DNA from: Seleniivibrio sp.
GTDB lineage: Bacteria > Chrysiogenota > Deferribacteres > Deferribacterales > Geovibrionaceae
Assembly: GCF_021209385.1 (NCBI RefSeq)
Contig: NZ_JAJOIL010000022.1
Location: forward strand, 1-64,000
DNA length: 64,000 bases
Direction of reading: 5' to 3'
Part shown: positions 57,459-64,000 of the stretch, piece after piece
How the letters are laid out: each line of letters begins with the position of its first letter
Position numbering within the stretch: position 1 is the stretch's first letter
Translations under genes and position numbers: made by a program
Notes under the pieces: generated by a model
The model's input: only the letters and a program-made list of their open reading frames with translations
What the model was told of the DNA's origin: nothing
The model's database searches: none

Positions 57459-58220
57459 ATGGCTAATCTTGTCGAAAAAAACTGGGATTATACTCATCAG
57501 GCGGCGTATTACTGTTACAGACCGAACTATTCTCCAAAACTGCTTGATGTTCTTAAATTTTATATTGGCGAAAGCGTAAAGAATGTCGCCGACATAGGCG
57601 CGGGGACAGGAAACCTGACTGTAATGCTCCTTGAAAGAGGTTATAAGGTCAATGCTGTTGAACCCAACGACGCAATGCGTGAGGAGGGTATAAAAAGAAC
57701 CGTCGGTCAGGACGTTGTGTGGAGGAAGGCAAACGGAACAGTAACAGGTTTAGAGGATAAATCTGTGGACTGGGTTACATTCGGAAGCAGCTTTAATGTA
57801 ATGGACAGGGATATTGCGTTGGCTGAATCCCACAGAATTCTTAAAGACGGCGGTTGCTTTTCCTGTATGTGGAACCACAGAGATCTTAACGATAAAACGC
57901 AGGAAATCGCAGAAAATATTATCATTAAATATGTTCCTGAATATTCCAGAGGTGTCCGGCGGGAAGACCAGAGACCTGTCATAGAAAAAAACAGTCATCT
58001 TTTCAGTGATATTTTTTATATTGAACATGACTTCTGGTTCGAGCAGACGAAAGAGAACTATATCAATGCATGGCGCAGTGTCAGGAACCAATATTGGGAT
58101 ATGGATACGGAAGGGGGAAGAAAACTGTTCGGAGAAATAAGCACCGAAATGATGAATAGCCTGCCCGACGTCTTTAAGATAAAATATACATCAAGGTGCT
58201 GGACAGCCCAAAAAAGATAA
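57459..58220 (+). CDS. class I SAM-dependent methyltransferase
   Basis: A 253-residue methyltransferase of the type-11/UbiE-like kind. SAM motif I VADIGAGTGNLTVMLLERGY, then the acidic residue in NAVEPNDAMREEG and the post-motif FGSSFNVMD. The substrate is unknown. It lies 95 bases after the previous gene with a TGAGG site and may be a separate unit. Confidence 0.85.
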   Translation: MANLVEKNWDYTHQAAYYCYRPNYSPKLLDVLKFYIGESVKNVADIGAGTGNLTVMLLERGYKVNAVEPNDAMREEGIKRTVGQDVVWRKANGTVTGLEDKSVDWVTFGSSFNVMDRDIALAESHRILKDGGCFSCMWNHRDLNDKTQEIAENIIIKYVPEYSRGVRREDQRPVIEKNSHLFSDIFYIEHDFWFEQTKENYINAWRSVRNQYWDMDTEGGRKLFGEISTEMMNSLPDVFKIKYTSRCWTAQKR

Positions 58221-58616
58221 GATTAAAAAGAGGACCTCTATCAAATTACGTCTGTAATTTATTTATAATTGTTGAAAATTTATTTGGCATGTTTTGATAT
58301 TACCGTCAATTTTTTCTTACTATGATAGTTGAGTGTTTTGTGCTTTTAAAACATACAGCCATATAATATTGTATATGACTGTGATGTCAAGAAAATTTGA
58401 GTAATTTGGGTTATTAACAATTACAGAATAGTAAGAATCAAATTGAGTGTAGCAAATTATCTGCGTGAGTGGCTGGGAGTGGTCAAATAACAATTCAGTA
58501 TATAGCATGAGCTATCCCCCTGCTGTGTGTGAGCCGATATTTTTTTTAGATTTTGACAGTTCTTTTTGGTATAAACATAAATTAATACATTTTTTTGTAT
58601 AGGGAGATTACCTGAA
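58221..58616. other. AT-rich gap before the restriction-modification locus
   Basis: 396 bases with no gene I can support. TTGACA at 58553 with CATAAA 17 bases on is a weak promoter for the RM gene. A short TAGC-ATGA-GCTA hairpin is at about 58503. The drop in G+C begins here and continues through the RM locus. Confidence 0.5.
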
Positions 58617-60659
58617 ATGAAAAATGAGACGAAATCAATAGAGCCAAATATTGCGGACTTAGCTAATGGGTGGTTAAAGTCTTATAAGTTAGATTATAAA
58701 TTAGAGCAAGAGTCATTAAATTCTGAAATAGATAAAGCACTTTCCGATTATTTTACAAAAAATGGTGGAGTCGGTGCGAATCGCCCAGATGCTAAGCTAC
58801 TGCTGAAAGATAAAAACTTAAACTTTTACCCTGTTCTTATAGAGTATAAAGGTTATAAAGATAAACTAGTTAAGTTGGATAATGACGGACAAGTCGAAAA
58901 TAGAAATGCCAAAAACGAACCCAATTTAAAAAATATTAACTCATACGCCGTTAATGGTGCGGTACACTATGCAAATGCGTTGCTCCATCATACAAGCTAC
59001 ACTGATATTATAGCGATAGGGATGACGGGATATAAAGACGAGTTTGGAAAAATACAGCATCAAATCGGTGTGTATTATGTATCGAAAAGCAATCTTGGTG
59101 CTGGTCAGAAAGTTGGTGATTTTTCAGATTTTTCATTCCTTGCTCCAAAAAACTTTGATGCGTTTATCGAAAAAGTCAAGACTCTGCATTTATCTCAGGA
59201 AGAAATTGATAAGTTAAAGGAACAAAGAGAAAAAGAAATTGATGCCAGTCTTGTAAAGCTGAATAATGATATTTATCAGAATGAAAAAGGACTAGGCGAA
59301 AACGATCGTGTTTATCTTGTTGCCGCTTCAATTATAGCAACACTTGGGATACCTGGCAAAGTTGCTCCTCTGGAAAAGTCAGACCTGAAATCTTCTACAG
59401 AGAAAGGCAATACAGATGGTGAAATAATAGTCAGGAAAATAAAAGCCTTTTTAGATGAAAAAGAAATACCTGCCGAAAAGAAAGATTTTATCCTTAGAAC
59501 ATTACAAAATACGCTGACCACAGAAAATATAAATAAAATTGAGAACGGAGAAAGCCAGCTCAAAAGAGTTTTTACAAAAATAGTAGACGACTTGGGAATA
59601 TATTACAAAATAGGTTTAACAACTGATTTTACCGGAAAACTGTTTAATGAGATGTACGGATGGCTTGGGTTCAGTCAGGATAAGCTAAACGATGTAGTTC
59701 TCACACCGTCATACGTTGCATCGTTTTTGGTGAAATTAGCAAGAGTAAACAAAGATTCATATGTTTGGGATTTTGCCACTGGTTCAGCTGGTTTACTTGT
59801 TGCCGCTATGAACGAGATGCTGAAAGATGCGAAAGAGACAATTACTTCTCCCGAACAACTTAATCAAAAGCAAGTTGAAATAAAAGCCAGGCAGCTACTC
59901 GGTTTGGAATTACTTCCAAGTGTTTACATGCTGGCTATTCTAAACATGATATTGATGGGAGATGGTAGTTCCAATATTTTAAATAAAGACTCGTTAACGG
60001 ATTTTGAGGGTAATTATGCATTTGGTAAAACAAATGACAAATTCCCTGCTGATGCTTTTGTGCTTAACCCTCCTTATTCAGCTAAAGGGAACGGAATGAA
60101 CTTTGTTGAAAAAGCCCTTGGTATGATGAACAGAGGTTATGCGGCAATTATTATTCAAAACTCCGCAGGTTCCGGTAAAGCCAAGGAGTACACAACAAAG
60201 ATACTGGAAAAGCATACACTTCTGGCAAGTATTAAGATGCCCATAGACTTATTTATAGGCAAATCCAGCGTGCAGACAAATGTGTATGTTTTTAAGGTAA
60301 ATGAGAAACATCAAAAGGGTGATATAGTAAAGTTTATCGATTTCTCTAATGACGGATACACTAGAACTAACCGAAAAAAAGCAAGCAATAACCTGAGAGA
60401 TACAGATCGAGCAAAAGAACGCTATGAAGAGGTGGTTGATTTAGTTCGCTTCGGCAGGAGCAAGTTGAGTATTTTTACCGAAAAAGAATATTATGAAGGC
60501 ACAATCGATCCTAAAAACGGAACAGATTGGAATCAGACCGCTCCGATAGACACTGTACCTACACTTCAGGACTTTAAAAAAACGGTCAGCGATTATCTCG
60601 CATGGGAAGTGTCAAATATTTTAAAGTCACAAAACAAAGGTGATAATCTGGGAAAGTAG
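58617..60659 (+). CDS. restriction-methyltransferase fusion (type IIG/BcgI-like), zero-frame product
   Basis: A 680-residue protein joining an N-terminal PD-(D/E)xK nuclease (Pro57-Asp58, Glu76-x-Lys78 in PVLIEYKGYKDK) to an N6-adenine methyltransferase. SAM motif I WDFATGSAGLLVAAM is at about 383, catalytic NPPY (DAFVLNPPYSAKGNG) at about 482, and HsdM-like helices follow. In such systems one protein both cuts and methylates, with target choice by an S module. The zero frame stops at TAG right after GGA AAG; the S module continues in the -1 frame. GGGAG lies about ten bases before the ATG. Base composition is more AT-rich than the neighbours, suggesting transfer. Confidence 0.88.
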   Translation: MKNETKSIEPNIADLANGWLKSYKLDYKLEQESLNSEIDKALSDYFTKNGGVGANRPDAKLLLKDKNLNFYPVLIEYKGYKDKLVKLDNDGQVENRNAKNEPNLKNINSYAVNGAVHYANALLHHTSYTDIIAIGMTGYKDEFGKIQHQIGVYYVSKSNLGAGQKVGDFSDFSFLAPKNFDAFIEKVKTLHLSQEEIDKLKEQREKEIDASLVKLNNDIYQNEKGLGENDRVYLVAASIIATLGIPGKVAPLEKSDLKSSTEKGNTDGEIIVRKIKAFLDEKEIPAEKKDFILRTLQNTLTTENINKIENGESQLKRVFTKIVDDLGIYYKIGLTTDFTGKLFNEMYGWLGFSQDKLNDVVLTPSYVASFLVKLARVNKDSYVWDFATGSAGLLVAAMNEMLKDAKETITSPEQLNQKQVEIKARQLLGLELLPSVYMLAILNMILMGDGSSNILNKDSLTDFEGNYAFGKTNDKFPADAFVLNPPYSAKGNGMNFVEKALGMMNRGYAAIIIQNSAGSGKAKEYTTKILEKHTLLASIKMPIDLFIGKSSVQTNVYVFKVNEKHQKGDIVKFIDFSNDGYTRTNRKKASNNLRDTDRAKERYEEVVDLVRFGRSKLSIFTEKEYYEGTIDPKNGTDWNQTAPIDTVPTLQDFKKTVSDYLAWEVSNILKSQNKGDNLGK

Positions 60660-60699
60660 ATGCCCTGCTCAACAAAAGATTAGAAAATGTTGAGTGGGG
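60650..60699 (+). promoter_or_regulatory. predicted -1 programmed ribosomal frameshift site
   Basis: Heptamer G GGA AAG (60650-60656) fits X XXY YYZ in the zero frame, and TAG follows at once. Six bases later a 12-bp stem begins: CCCTGCTCAACA (60663-60674) pairs with TGTTGAGTGGGG (60688-60699), including two G-U pairs, around a 13-nt A-rich loop. Slip, spacer length and stem all match the standard layout, and the -1 frame encodes the S module that lacks its own start. Confidence 0.65.
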
Positions 60700-61786
60700 T
60701 GAATTCAAGATTGGGGATTTGTTTGAGATTAATTCTTATCAGAAACGATTTGACGCAAACAAAGTTGAGATTCTGGAAAGCGGTAAATATCCCTATGTTG
60801 TCAGAATGGGTTCTAACAACGGTCAAAGAGGATTTATTAATGAAGATACATCTTATCTTAATGAAGGGAATACTATTTCCTTCGGACAAGATACCGCTAC
60901 AATGTTTTATCAAGAAATCCCATATTTCACTGGAGATAAAATAAAAATCCTGAAGGCGAAAAATAAGAAATTTAGTAAAAAGAATGCTCAATTCTTTATT
61001 TCGGCAATGACAAAATCGTTTGCTTCTTTTTCTTGGGGTTCTTCCAGTTTTAGTGTAGAAATTATCAAAAAACAGAAAGCTATATTGCCAGTCTTAAAAA
61101 ATGGCGAAATTGATTTTGAGTTTATGGAGAGCTTTATAGCGGAGTTGGAGGCAGAAAGAATAGCGGAGTTGGAGGCATATCTCGCAGTCACCAACCTAAA
61201 AGATTATACCTTAACTACTGAAGAAAAACAAGTTTTAAGTGAATATGATAAATGTATATTTAAAGAATACAACCTGATTGACATTTTTGAAATTAAGAAC
61301 ACAGGAAATATTTTATCTAGAGATATAGTTGAAAATAGTGGAAAAATACCATATTTGTGTGCAAGTGCTGAAAATAATGCTGTAAGCTCTTATATTGCAT
61401 ATGATAATAAATATTTAGATAAAGGTAATTGTATATTTATTGGCGGTAAAACTTTTACGGTGACTTATCAAGAGCATGATTTTTTCTCAAATGACAGCCA
61501 TAATCTGGTTTTATATCTGAAAGATAACACTCAACAGATAAAACTTAATCAATTATTTTTAGCAACATGTGTTGCTAAAAGTTTGAGTCATAAATACTCA
61601 TGGGGAGATAGCGTAAGTAACAAAAAGATACAGAAAGATACTGCATCCCTACCAACTCTAAACGATAAGCCAGATTATGCGAAGATGGGTACCCTTATAT
61701 CTGCCATTCAGAAATTGGTTATTAAAGATGTTGTTGAATATGCAGACAAGAAGATAAGTGCGACTAAAACAGTTATAAGCGGATAA
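60656..61786 (+). CDS. DNA specificity (S) module, HsdS-like, in the -1 frame of the RM gene
   Basis: 376 codons after the proposed shift. Two target-recognition halves: TRD1 from VEWGEFKIGDLFEINSY, TRD2 from FKEYNLIDIFEIKNTGN, each followed by a helical spacer (SFIAELEAERIAELEAYL and the C-terminal ISAIQKLVIKDVVEYADK). The typical S start (W-G-E-F-K-I-G-D-L) precedes the first TTG (60719), and no ATG/GTG is in frame from the stop at 60644 onward, so independent initiation would cut off the conserved start. The most likely product is an RM-S fusion made by frameshifting; the alternatives are a real inactivating frameshift or a CTG/TTG start. Confidence 0.8.
   Translation, partial: VDALLNKRLENVEWGEFKIGDLFEINSYQKRFDANKVEILESGKYPYVVRMGSNNGQRGFINEDTSYLNEGNTISFGQDTATMFYQEIPYFTGDKIKILKAKNKKFSKKNAQFFISAMTKSFASFSWGSSSFSVEIIKKQKAILPVLKNGEIDFEFMESFIAELEAERIAELEAYLAVTNLKDYTLTTEEKQVLSEYDKCIFKEYNLIDIFEIKNTGNILSRDIVENSGKIPYLCASAENNAVSSYIAYDNKYLDKGNCIFIGGKTFTVTYQEHDFFSNDSHNLVLYLKDNTQQIKLNQLFLATCVAKSLSHKYSWGDSVSNKKIQKDTASLPTLNDKPDYAKMGTLISAIQKLVIKDVVEYADKKISATKTVISG
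61136..61177 (+). repeat. 24-bp tandem repeat in the S spacer
   Basis: The 24-base unit ATAGCGGAGTTGGAGGCA+GAAAGA occurs once fully (61136-61159) and again for 18 bases (61160-61177), encoding IAELEAER-IAELEA between the two TRDs. It resembles the TAEL repeats of EcoR124I-type HsdS, whose copy number sets the distance between the half-sites. Confidence 0.8.
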
Positions 61787-61836
61787 ATAAAACAACAACA
61801 AATTACATCATTTATACATCATAGTCTTTAACGACA

Positions 61837-61868
61837 AAAGCCTCTGCGAAAACAGAGGCTTTATATTT
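61837..61868 (+). terminator. intrinsic terminator of the RM locus
   Basis: AAAGCCTCTG/CAGAGGCTTT, about 10 bp with a CGAAAA loop, then ATATTTTT, 51 bases after the S stop. Confidence 0.83.
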
Positions 61869-61903
61869 TTATGATATTCTTCAGCACAAAGTAGTTTATA
61901 TGG

Positions 61904-62027
61904 GACGGAATCCTTTTTGTTCGTCCGCGTCGTGCGGGCTCCAAAAAGACCTGCCTACTCACTTCCGCCGACATCCTGTCGGCTCATCCTCCCTTTTCGG
62001 TCGGCGTTCGCAGGCTTCGATTCCGTC
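61904..62027. other. 124-nt foldable element, candidate structured RNA
   Basis: An outer stem GACGGAATC (61904-61912)/GATTCCGTC (62019-62027) encloses two arms. Arm 1 is CTTTTTG/CAAAAAG (61913-61948) with an inner CCGC/GCGG. Arm 2 is CCTGC/GCAGG (61950-62014) with an inner perfect GCCGAC-ATCCT-GTCGGC. Overall this is a three-way junction. No ORF. Transcribed strand unknown. The outer stem shares GGGACGGAATC with the adjacent tRNA-Phe T arm. Confidence 0.5.
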
Positions 62028-62037
62028 AAGTCAGATT

Positions 62038-62082
62038 ATTCAATAAAAAAGGCAACCACAAGGGTTGCCTTTTTTATTGAAT
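62038..62082. terminator. bidirectional terminator beside tRNA-Phe
   Basis: A 20-bp perfect inverted repeat (ATTCAATAAAAAAGGCAACC and its complement) around ACAAG, giving a GC core with A/T tracts on both sides, so it works on either strand. It ends at the tRNA 3' base. Confidence 0.88.
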
Positions 62083-62154
62083 GCCCAGGGACGGAATCGA
62101 ACCATCGACACGTGGATTTTCAGTCCACTGCTCTACCGACTGAGCTACCTGGGC
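62082..62154 (-). tRNA. tRNA-Phe (anticodon GAA)
   Basis: A 73-nt cloverleaf on the minus strand: acceptor GCCCAGG/CCTGGGC with discriminator A, D arm GCTCAGTCGGTAGAGC, anticodon stem GTGGA/TCCAC with loop CTGAAAA (anticodon GAA), T arm ending TGGTTCGATTCCG. CCA not encoded. Followed at once by the bidirectional terminator. It is the only tRNA at the border of the AT-rich RM locus. Confidence 0.96.
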
Positions 62155-62258
62155 GGTACGCTCTCAAAAGCGAGGTCTAAAAATATCGAAAAACACCTTC
62201 GATGTCAACATCTATTTTGCATTTTTTCAATAAAATATTTCCCGCTTATATCAGCGCG

Positions 62259-63275
62259 TTATATTGTTCTGCCAACCGCAAGAGCTATCGAGCGCAGGCT
62301 GCCCATAAGCTCGAGAAATTGTGTCGGTGTGAGCGACTGTGCGCCGTCTGACCATGCCTTTTCAGGGTTGGGGTGTACTTCTACTATGAGTCCGTCAGCA
62401 CCTACAGCCACCGCTGCCTTGCAGAGAGGTCCGACATATTGCCAATGACCTGCCGCGTGGCTGGGGTCTATCATGATGGGCAGGTGGCTTTTTGATTTGA
62501 TAACAGGCACTGCGCTGATGTCCAGTGTGTTTCTGGTGGCTGTTTCAAAGGTTCTCAAGCCTCTTTCGCAGAGTATCACGTTCTTGTTGCCTTCGCAGAG
62601 GATGTATTCGCTGGCCGTGAGGAACTCCTCGATTGTTGTGGACATGCCGCGTTTCAGAAGAACAGGTTTGTCTGTTTTGCCAAGTTCTGTCAGAAGGGCG
62701 AAGTTCTGAATATTTCTGGCACCAACCTGAAACATATCGGCGTATTTGTATACCATATCGACATATTTCGGGTTTGTGACCTCTGTTACCACAGGCAGAC
62801 CTGTCACTTCGCGAGCCTTTGCGAGTATTTTGAGTCCTTCCTCTGCAAGTCCCTGGAAAGCGTAGGGGGATGTGCGGGGTTTGAATGCGCCGCCGCGAAG
62901 CATGGATGCTCCGGCTGCTTTTACGAATTCTGCTGTTTTGATTGTCTGTTCTTCAGATTCAACTGAACAGGGTCCCGCTATCACGGGGATGTTCTCTCCG
63001 CCGAAAAGAACTCCGCAGCAATCGATTATAGATGGCTCGTCTTTAACCTCGCGGCTGGACAGTTTGTAGGGTTTGCTGATGGGGATAACTTTGTCAACGC
63101 CTGCCATTTCTCCTATAACGGTTATCTTGTCCCTTTGCCCGTCGATTCCGACCAGTCCGATTACGGCTCTTTCCTTGCCCTCGATGATGTGCGTACTGAA
63201 ACCCGATTCCTCTGCGGTTTCAATAACCCTTGCGATAGTTTCCTGTGATGCTCCGATTTTCATAACTACGATCAT
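62259..63275 (-). CDS. aroF: 3-deoxy-7-phosphoheptulonate synthase
   Basis: A 338-residue DAHP synthase, the first step of aromatic amino-acid synthesis, joining phosphoenolpyruvate and erythrose-4-phosphate. Residues 1-70 (IVVMKIGASQETIARVIETA) form the ferredoxin-like regulatory domain of the Thermotoga type. The barrel shows IAGPCSVESEEQTIKTAEFV, MLRGGAFKPRTSPYAFQG, LLKRGMSTTIEEFLTASEY and MIDPSHAAGH. GGAGG precedes the ATG. Expression is probably controlled by the Phe attenuator upstream; the N-terminal domain may add feedback by Phe or Tyr. Confidence 0.93.
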   Translation of the reverse strand: MIVVMKIGASQETIARVIETAEESGFSTHIIEGKERAVIGLVGIDGQRDKITVIGEMAGVDKVIPISKPYKLSSREVKDEPSIIDCCGVLFGGENIPVIAGPCSVESEEQTIKTAEFVKAAGASMLRGGAFKPRTSPYAFQGLAEEGLKILAKAREVTGLPVVTEVTNPKYVDMVYKYADMFQVGARNIQNFALLTELGKTDKPVLLKRGMSTTIEEFLTASEYILCEGNKNVILCERGLRTFETATRNTLDISAVPVIKSKSHLPIMIDPSHAAGHWQYVGPLCKAAVAVGADGLIVEVHPNPEKAWSDGAQSLTPTQFLELMGSLRSIALAVGRTI

Positions 63276-63326
63276 TTTATACCTCCGGTATTTAAATTTC
63301 AGCGACTTAACGCGCCCCCGCAGGCA

Positions 63327-63362
63327 TAAAAAAACCGCGGGAGCCTGTAAAGCCGCCGCGGT
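63327..63362 (-). terminator. attenuator terminator of aroF
   Basis: ACCGCGG/CCGCGGT stem (7 bp) with a 15-base loop and seven T's on the minus strand, 52 bases before the aroF ATG and after the leader peptide. Upstream AGCCG and CGGTC (about 63386-63406) can pair with CGGCT and GACCG, which would break this stem: an antiterminator. Confidence 0.85.
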
Positions 63363-63396
63363 CTTTGGAAATTTTATATCATTGGTCAGACCGGAC

Positions 63397-63477
63397 TCAG
63401 ACGGCTACACTCCTATTGCTAAAAAAGCAATAAAAAAAGAAACCAAAAAAGAATCCGTAAAAAAGTCTGCCAAGCAT
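63397..63477 (-). CDS. phenylalanine-rich leader peptide of aroF
   Basis: A 26-codon reading frame starting with ATG eight bases after GGAG. Nine Phe codons (positions 6, 9-11, 13-15, 18, 19) and two Tyr (7, 16); it starts MLGRLFYGFFF. The stop TGA is inside the proposed antiterminator arm. This is the form of attenuation leader peptides such as PheL. Ribosome stalling at Phe codons under low charged tRNA-Phe should favour the antiterminator and aroF expression. tRNA-Phe is encoded just downstream of aroF. Confidence 0.88.
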   Translation of the reverse strand: MLGRLFYGFFFGFFFYCFFSNRSVAV

Positions 63478-63498
63478 TTGTTATTCTCCGTTTAGGGT

Positions 63499-63527
63499 CT
63501 AATATTCCAATTAGAAACGCATGTCAA
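63499..63527 (-). promoter_or_regulatory. aroF promoter
   Basis: TTGACA and TATTAG with 17 bases between, on the minus strand, 22 bases before the leader-peptide ATG. Confidence 0.75.
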
Positions 63528-63538
63528 TACAAAAATTT

Positions 63539-63889
63539 TTAAGCTGATTTGTCAATCTTGTGGATTGCAGCTATAAGATCTTCGCGTATAATGGGTTTAT
63601 ATATGCAGGCGCTTACCAGCGAGCATACTTTTTCAGCCTCTTCCCTGTACGCGGTGGTTATGATTATTGGAATTGTTGAATCATGTTCTCTGATCTTGTG
63701 AATCATTTCAAAGCCGTCCATTTCCGGCATTGCAAGATCCGTTATGACCAGATCCGGTTTAACTTCAAGAAATTTCTTTAATCCCAATACGCCGTTTGCC
63801 GCTTCGTGAACATATAGTTCTTCTTTTTCCAAAAGTTTTTTCACGAGCATCCTCGTGAACTTTTCATCTTCGACATATAAAATATTCAT
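63539..63889 (-). CDS. stand-alone response regulator receiver protein
   Basis: A 116-residue receiver with Glu7-Asp8, phospho-acceptor Asp51 (DLVITDLAMPEMDGFEMIH), Thr in IIITTAYRE and Lys in ACIYKPIIREDL. No output domain. The ATG at 63889 has GGAG nine bases upstream; an earlier in-frame start at 63937 adds a non-family stretch. It lies upstream of the aroF leader on the same strand. The last 111 bases of the window hold no feature I can name. Confidence 0.88.
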   Translation of the reverse strand: MNILYVEDEKFTRMLVKKLLEKEELYVHEAANGVLGLKKFLEVKPDLVITDLAMPEMDGFEMIHKIREHDSTIPIIITTAYREEAEKVCSLVSACIYKPIIREDLIAAIHKIDKSA

Positions 63890-64000
63890 TAAAATAATCT
63901 CCGGTGATAGATAAACATTATATGGACTATTTTTCATATTACAAGAGCTTTTTTCTCCGGTGTTTTGTGTATTATTTATAAATTTTTAATCAATTTATAC

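Noticed and set aside
60660..60683. ATG right after the RM stop as the start of the S protein
   Set aside because: It is in the zero frame and stops after seven codons; it does not lead into the S frame.
61904..62027. Integron attC site
   Set aside because: No GTTRRRY/RYYYAAC core ends and no cassette genes; the pairing layout differs.

Overview
The window looks like chromosomal DNA from a motile, Gram-negative, probably anaerobic bacterium. The signs are a flagellin with its own sigma-28-type promoter, a TonB-ExbB-ExbD system, an outer-membrane-barrel-like protein, a lytic transglycosylase, RecBCD, a PSP1/RicT protein in a tmk-holB-metG operon, several GH57 glucan enzymes, and organic-acid transporters with signalling proteins. 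This mix fits Deferribacterota (Geovibrio/Seleniivibrio/Denitrovibrio type), but that is inferred from gene content, not from a phylogenetic marker.

Layout: (1) 0-1.2 kb: the start of a flagellin gene on the minus strand, with a long structured leader holding a candidate intrinsic terminator. A Maf/DUF115 flagellin-modification gene faces away from it. (2) 3-8 kb: a minus-strand block, mltB, argB-pcm, an RpoS-like sigma factor and an M24 peptidase. (3) 8.1-8.7 kb: a small DUF559 gene between C/G-rich repeats that recur, without the gene, at 52.0 kb. (4) 8.7-21.3 kb: rpe, then a long operon for storage glucan: receiver protein, nucleotidyltransferase-phosphohexomutase fusion, GH57 amylase-like enzyme, GH57 4-alpha-glucanotransferase, GalT-like protein, glycogen synthase, DUF4912 protein and GH57 branching enzyme, followed by ferritin. 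(5) 21.9-24.9 kb: a two-component system and a barrel-like protein. (6) 24.9-33 kb: copZ-cysK (minus), then MOSC-MogA, tmk, holB, ricT, metG, tatD, a receiver and a universal stress protein. (7) 33.2-41.4 kb: recC-recB-recD (minus). (8) 41.5-46.1 kb: a diguanylate cyclase with a small unknown partner, an EamA exporter and a DASS carboxylate transporter. (9) 46.2-51.8 kb: a broken and an intact tRNA-Pro, repeats, a long AT-rich regulatory region, a DUF4212/SSS symporter operon and a cNMP-CBS-DUF294 protein. (10) 52-58 kb: a chemoreceptor, tonB-exbD-exbB, a CDP-glycerol-transferase-like protein and a methyltransferase. (11) 58.6-61.8 kb: an AT-rich restriction-modification locus next to tRNA-Phe. 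(12) 62.2-64 kb: aroF behind a phenylalanine attenuator, and a receiver protein.

The strongest unlisted signals are RNA-level ones. The restriction-methyltransferase gene ends on a G GGA AAG heptamer with an immediate stop and a 12-bp stem-loop, and the specificity gene in the -1 frame has no usable start: a predicted programmed frameshift giving an RM-S fusion. The specificity part also carries a 24-bp tandem repeat between its two target-recognition domains. aroF has a complete attenuator: promoter, 26-codon Phe-rich leader peptide, antiterminator and terminator. The flagellin leader places an intrinsic terminator and two hairpins with GGA in their loops between the sigma-28-type promoter and the gene. 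An elaborate 124-nt foldable element lies between the restriction locus and tRNA-Phe. None has been tested by computation here.
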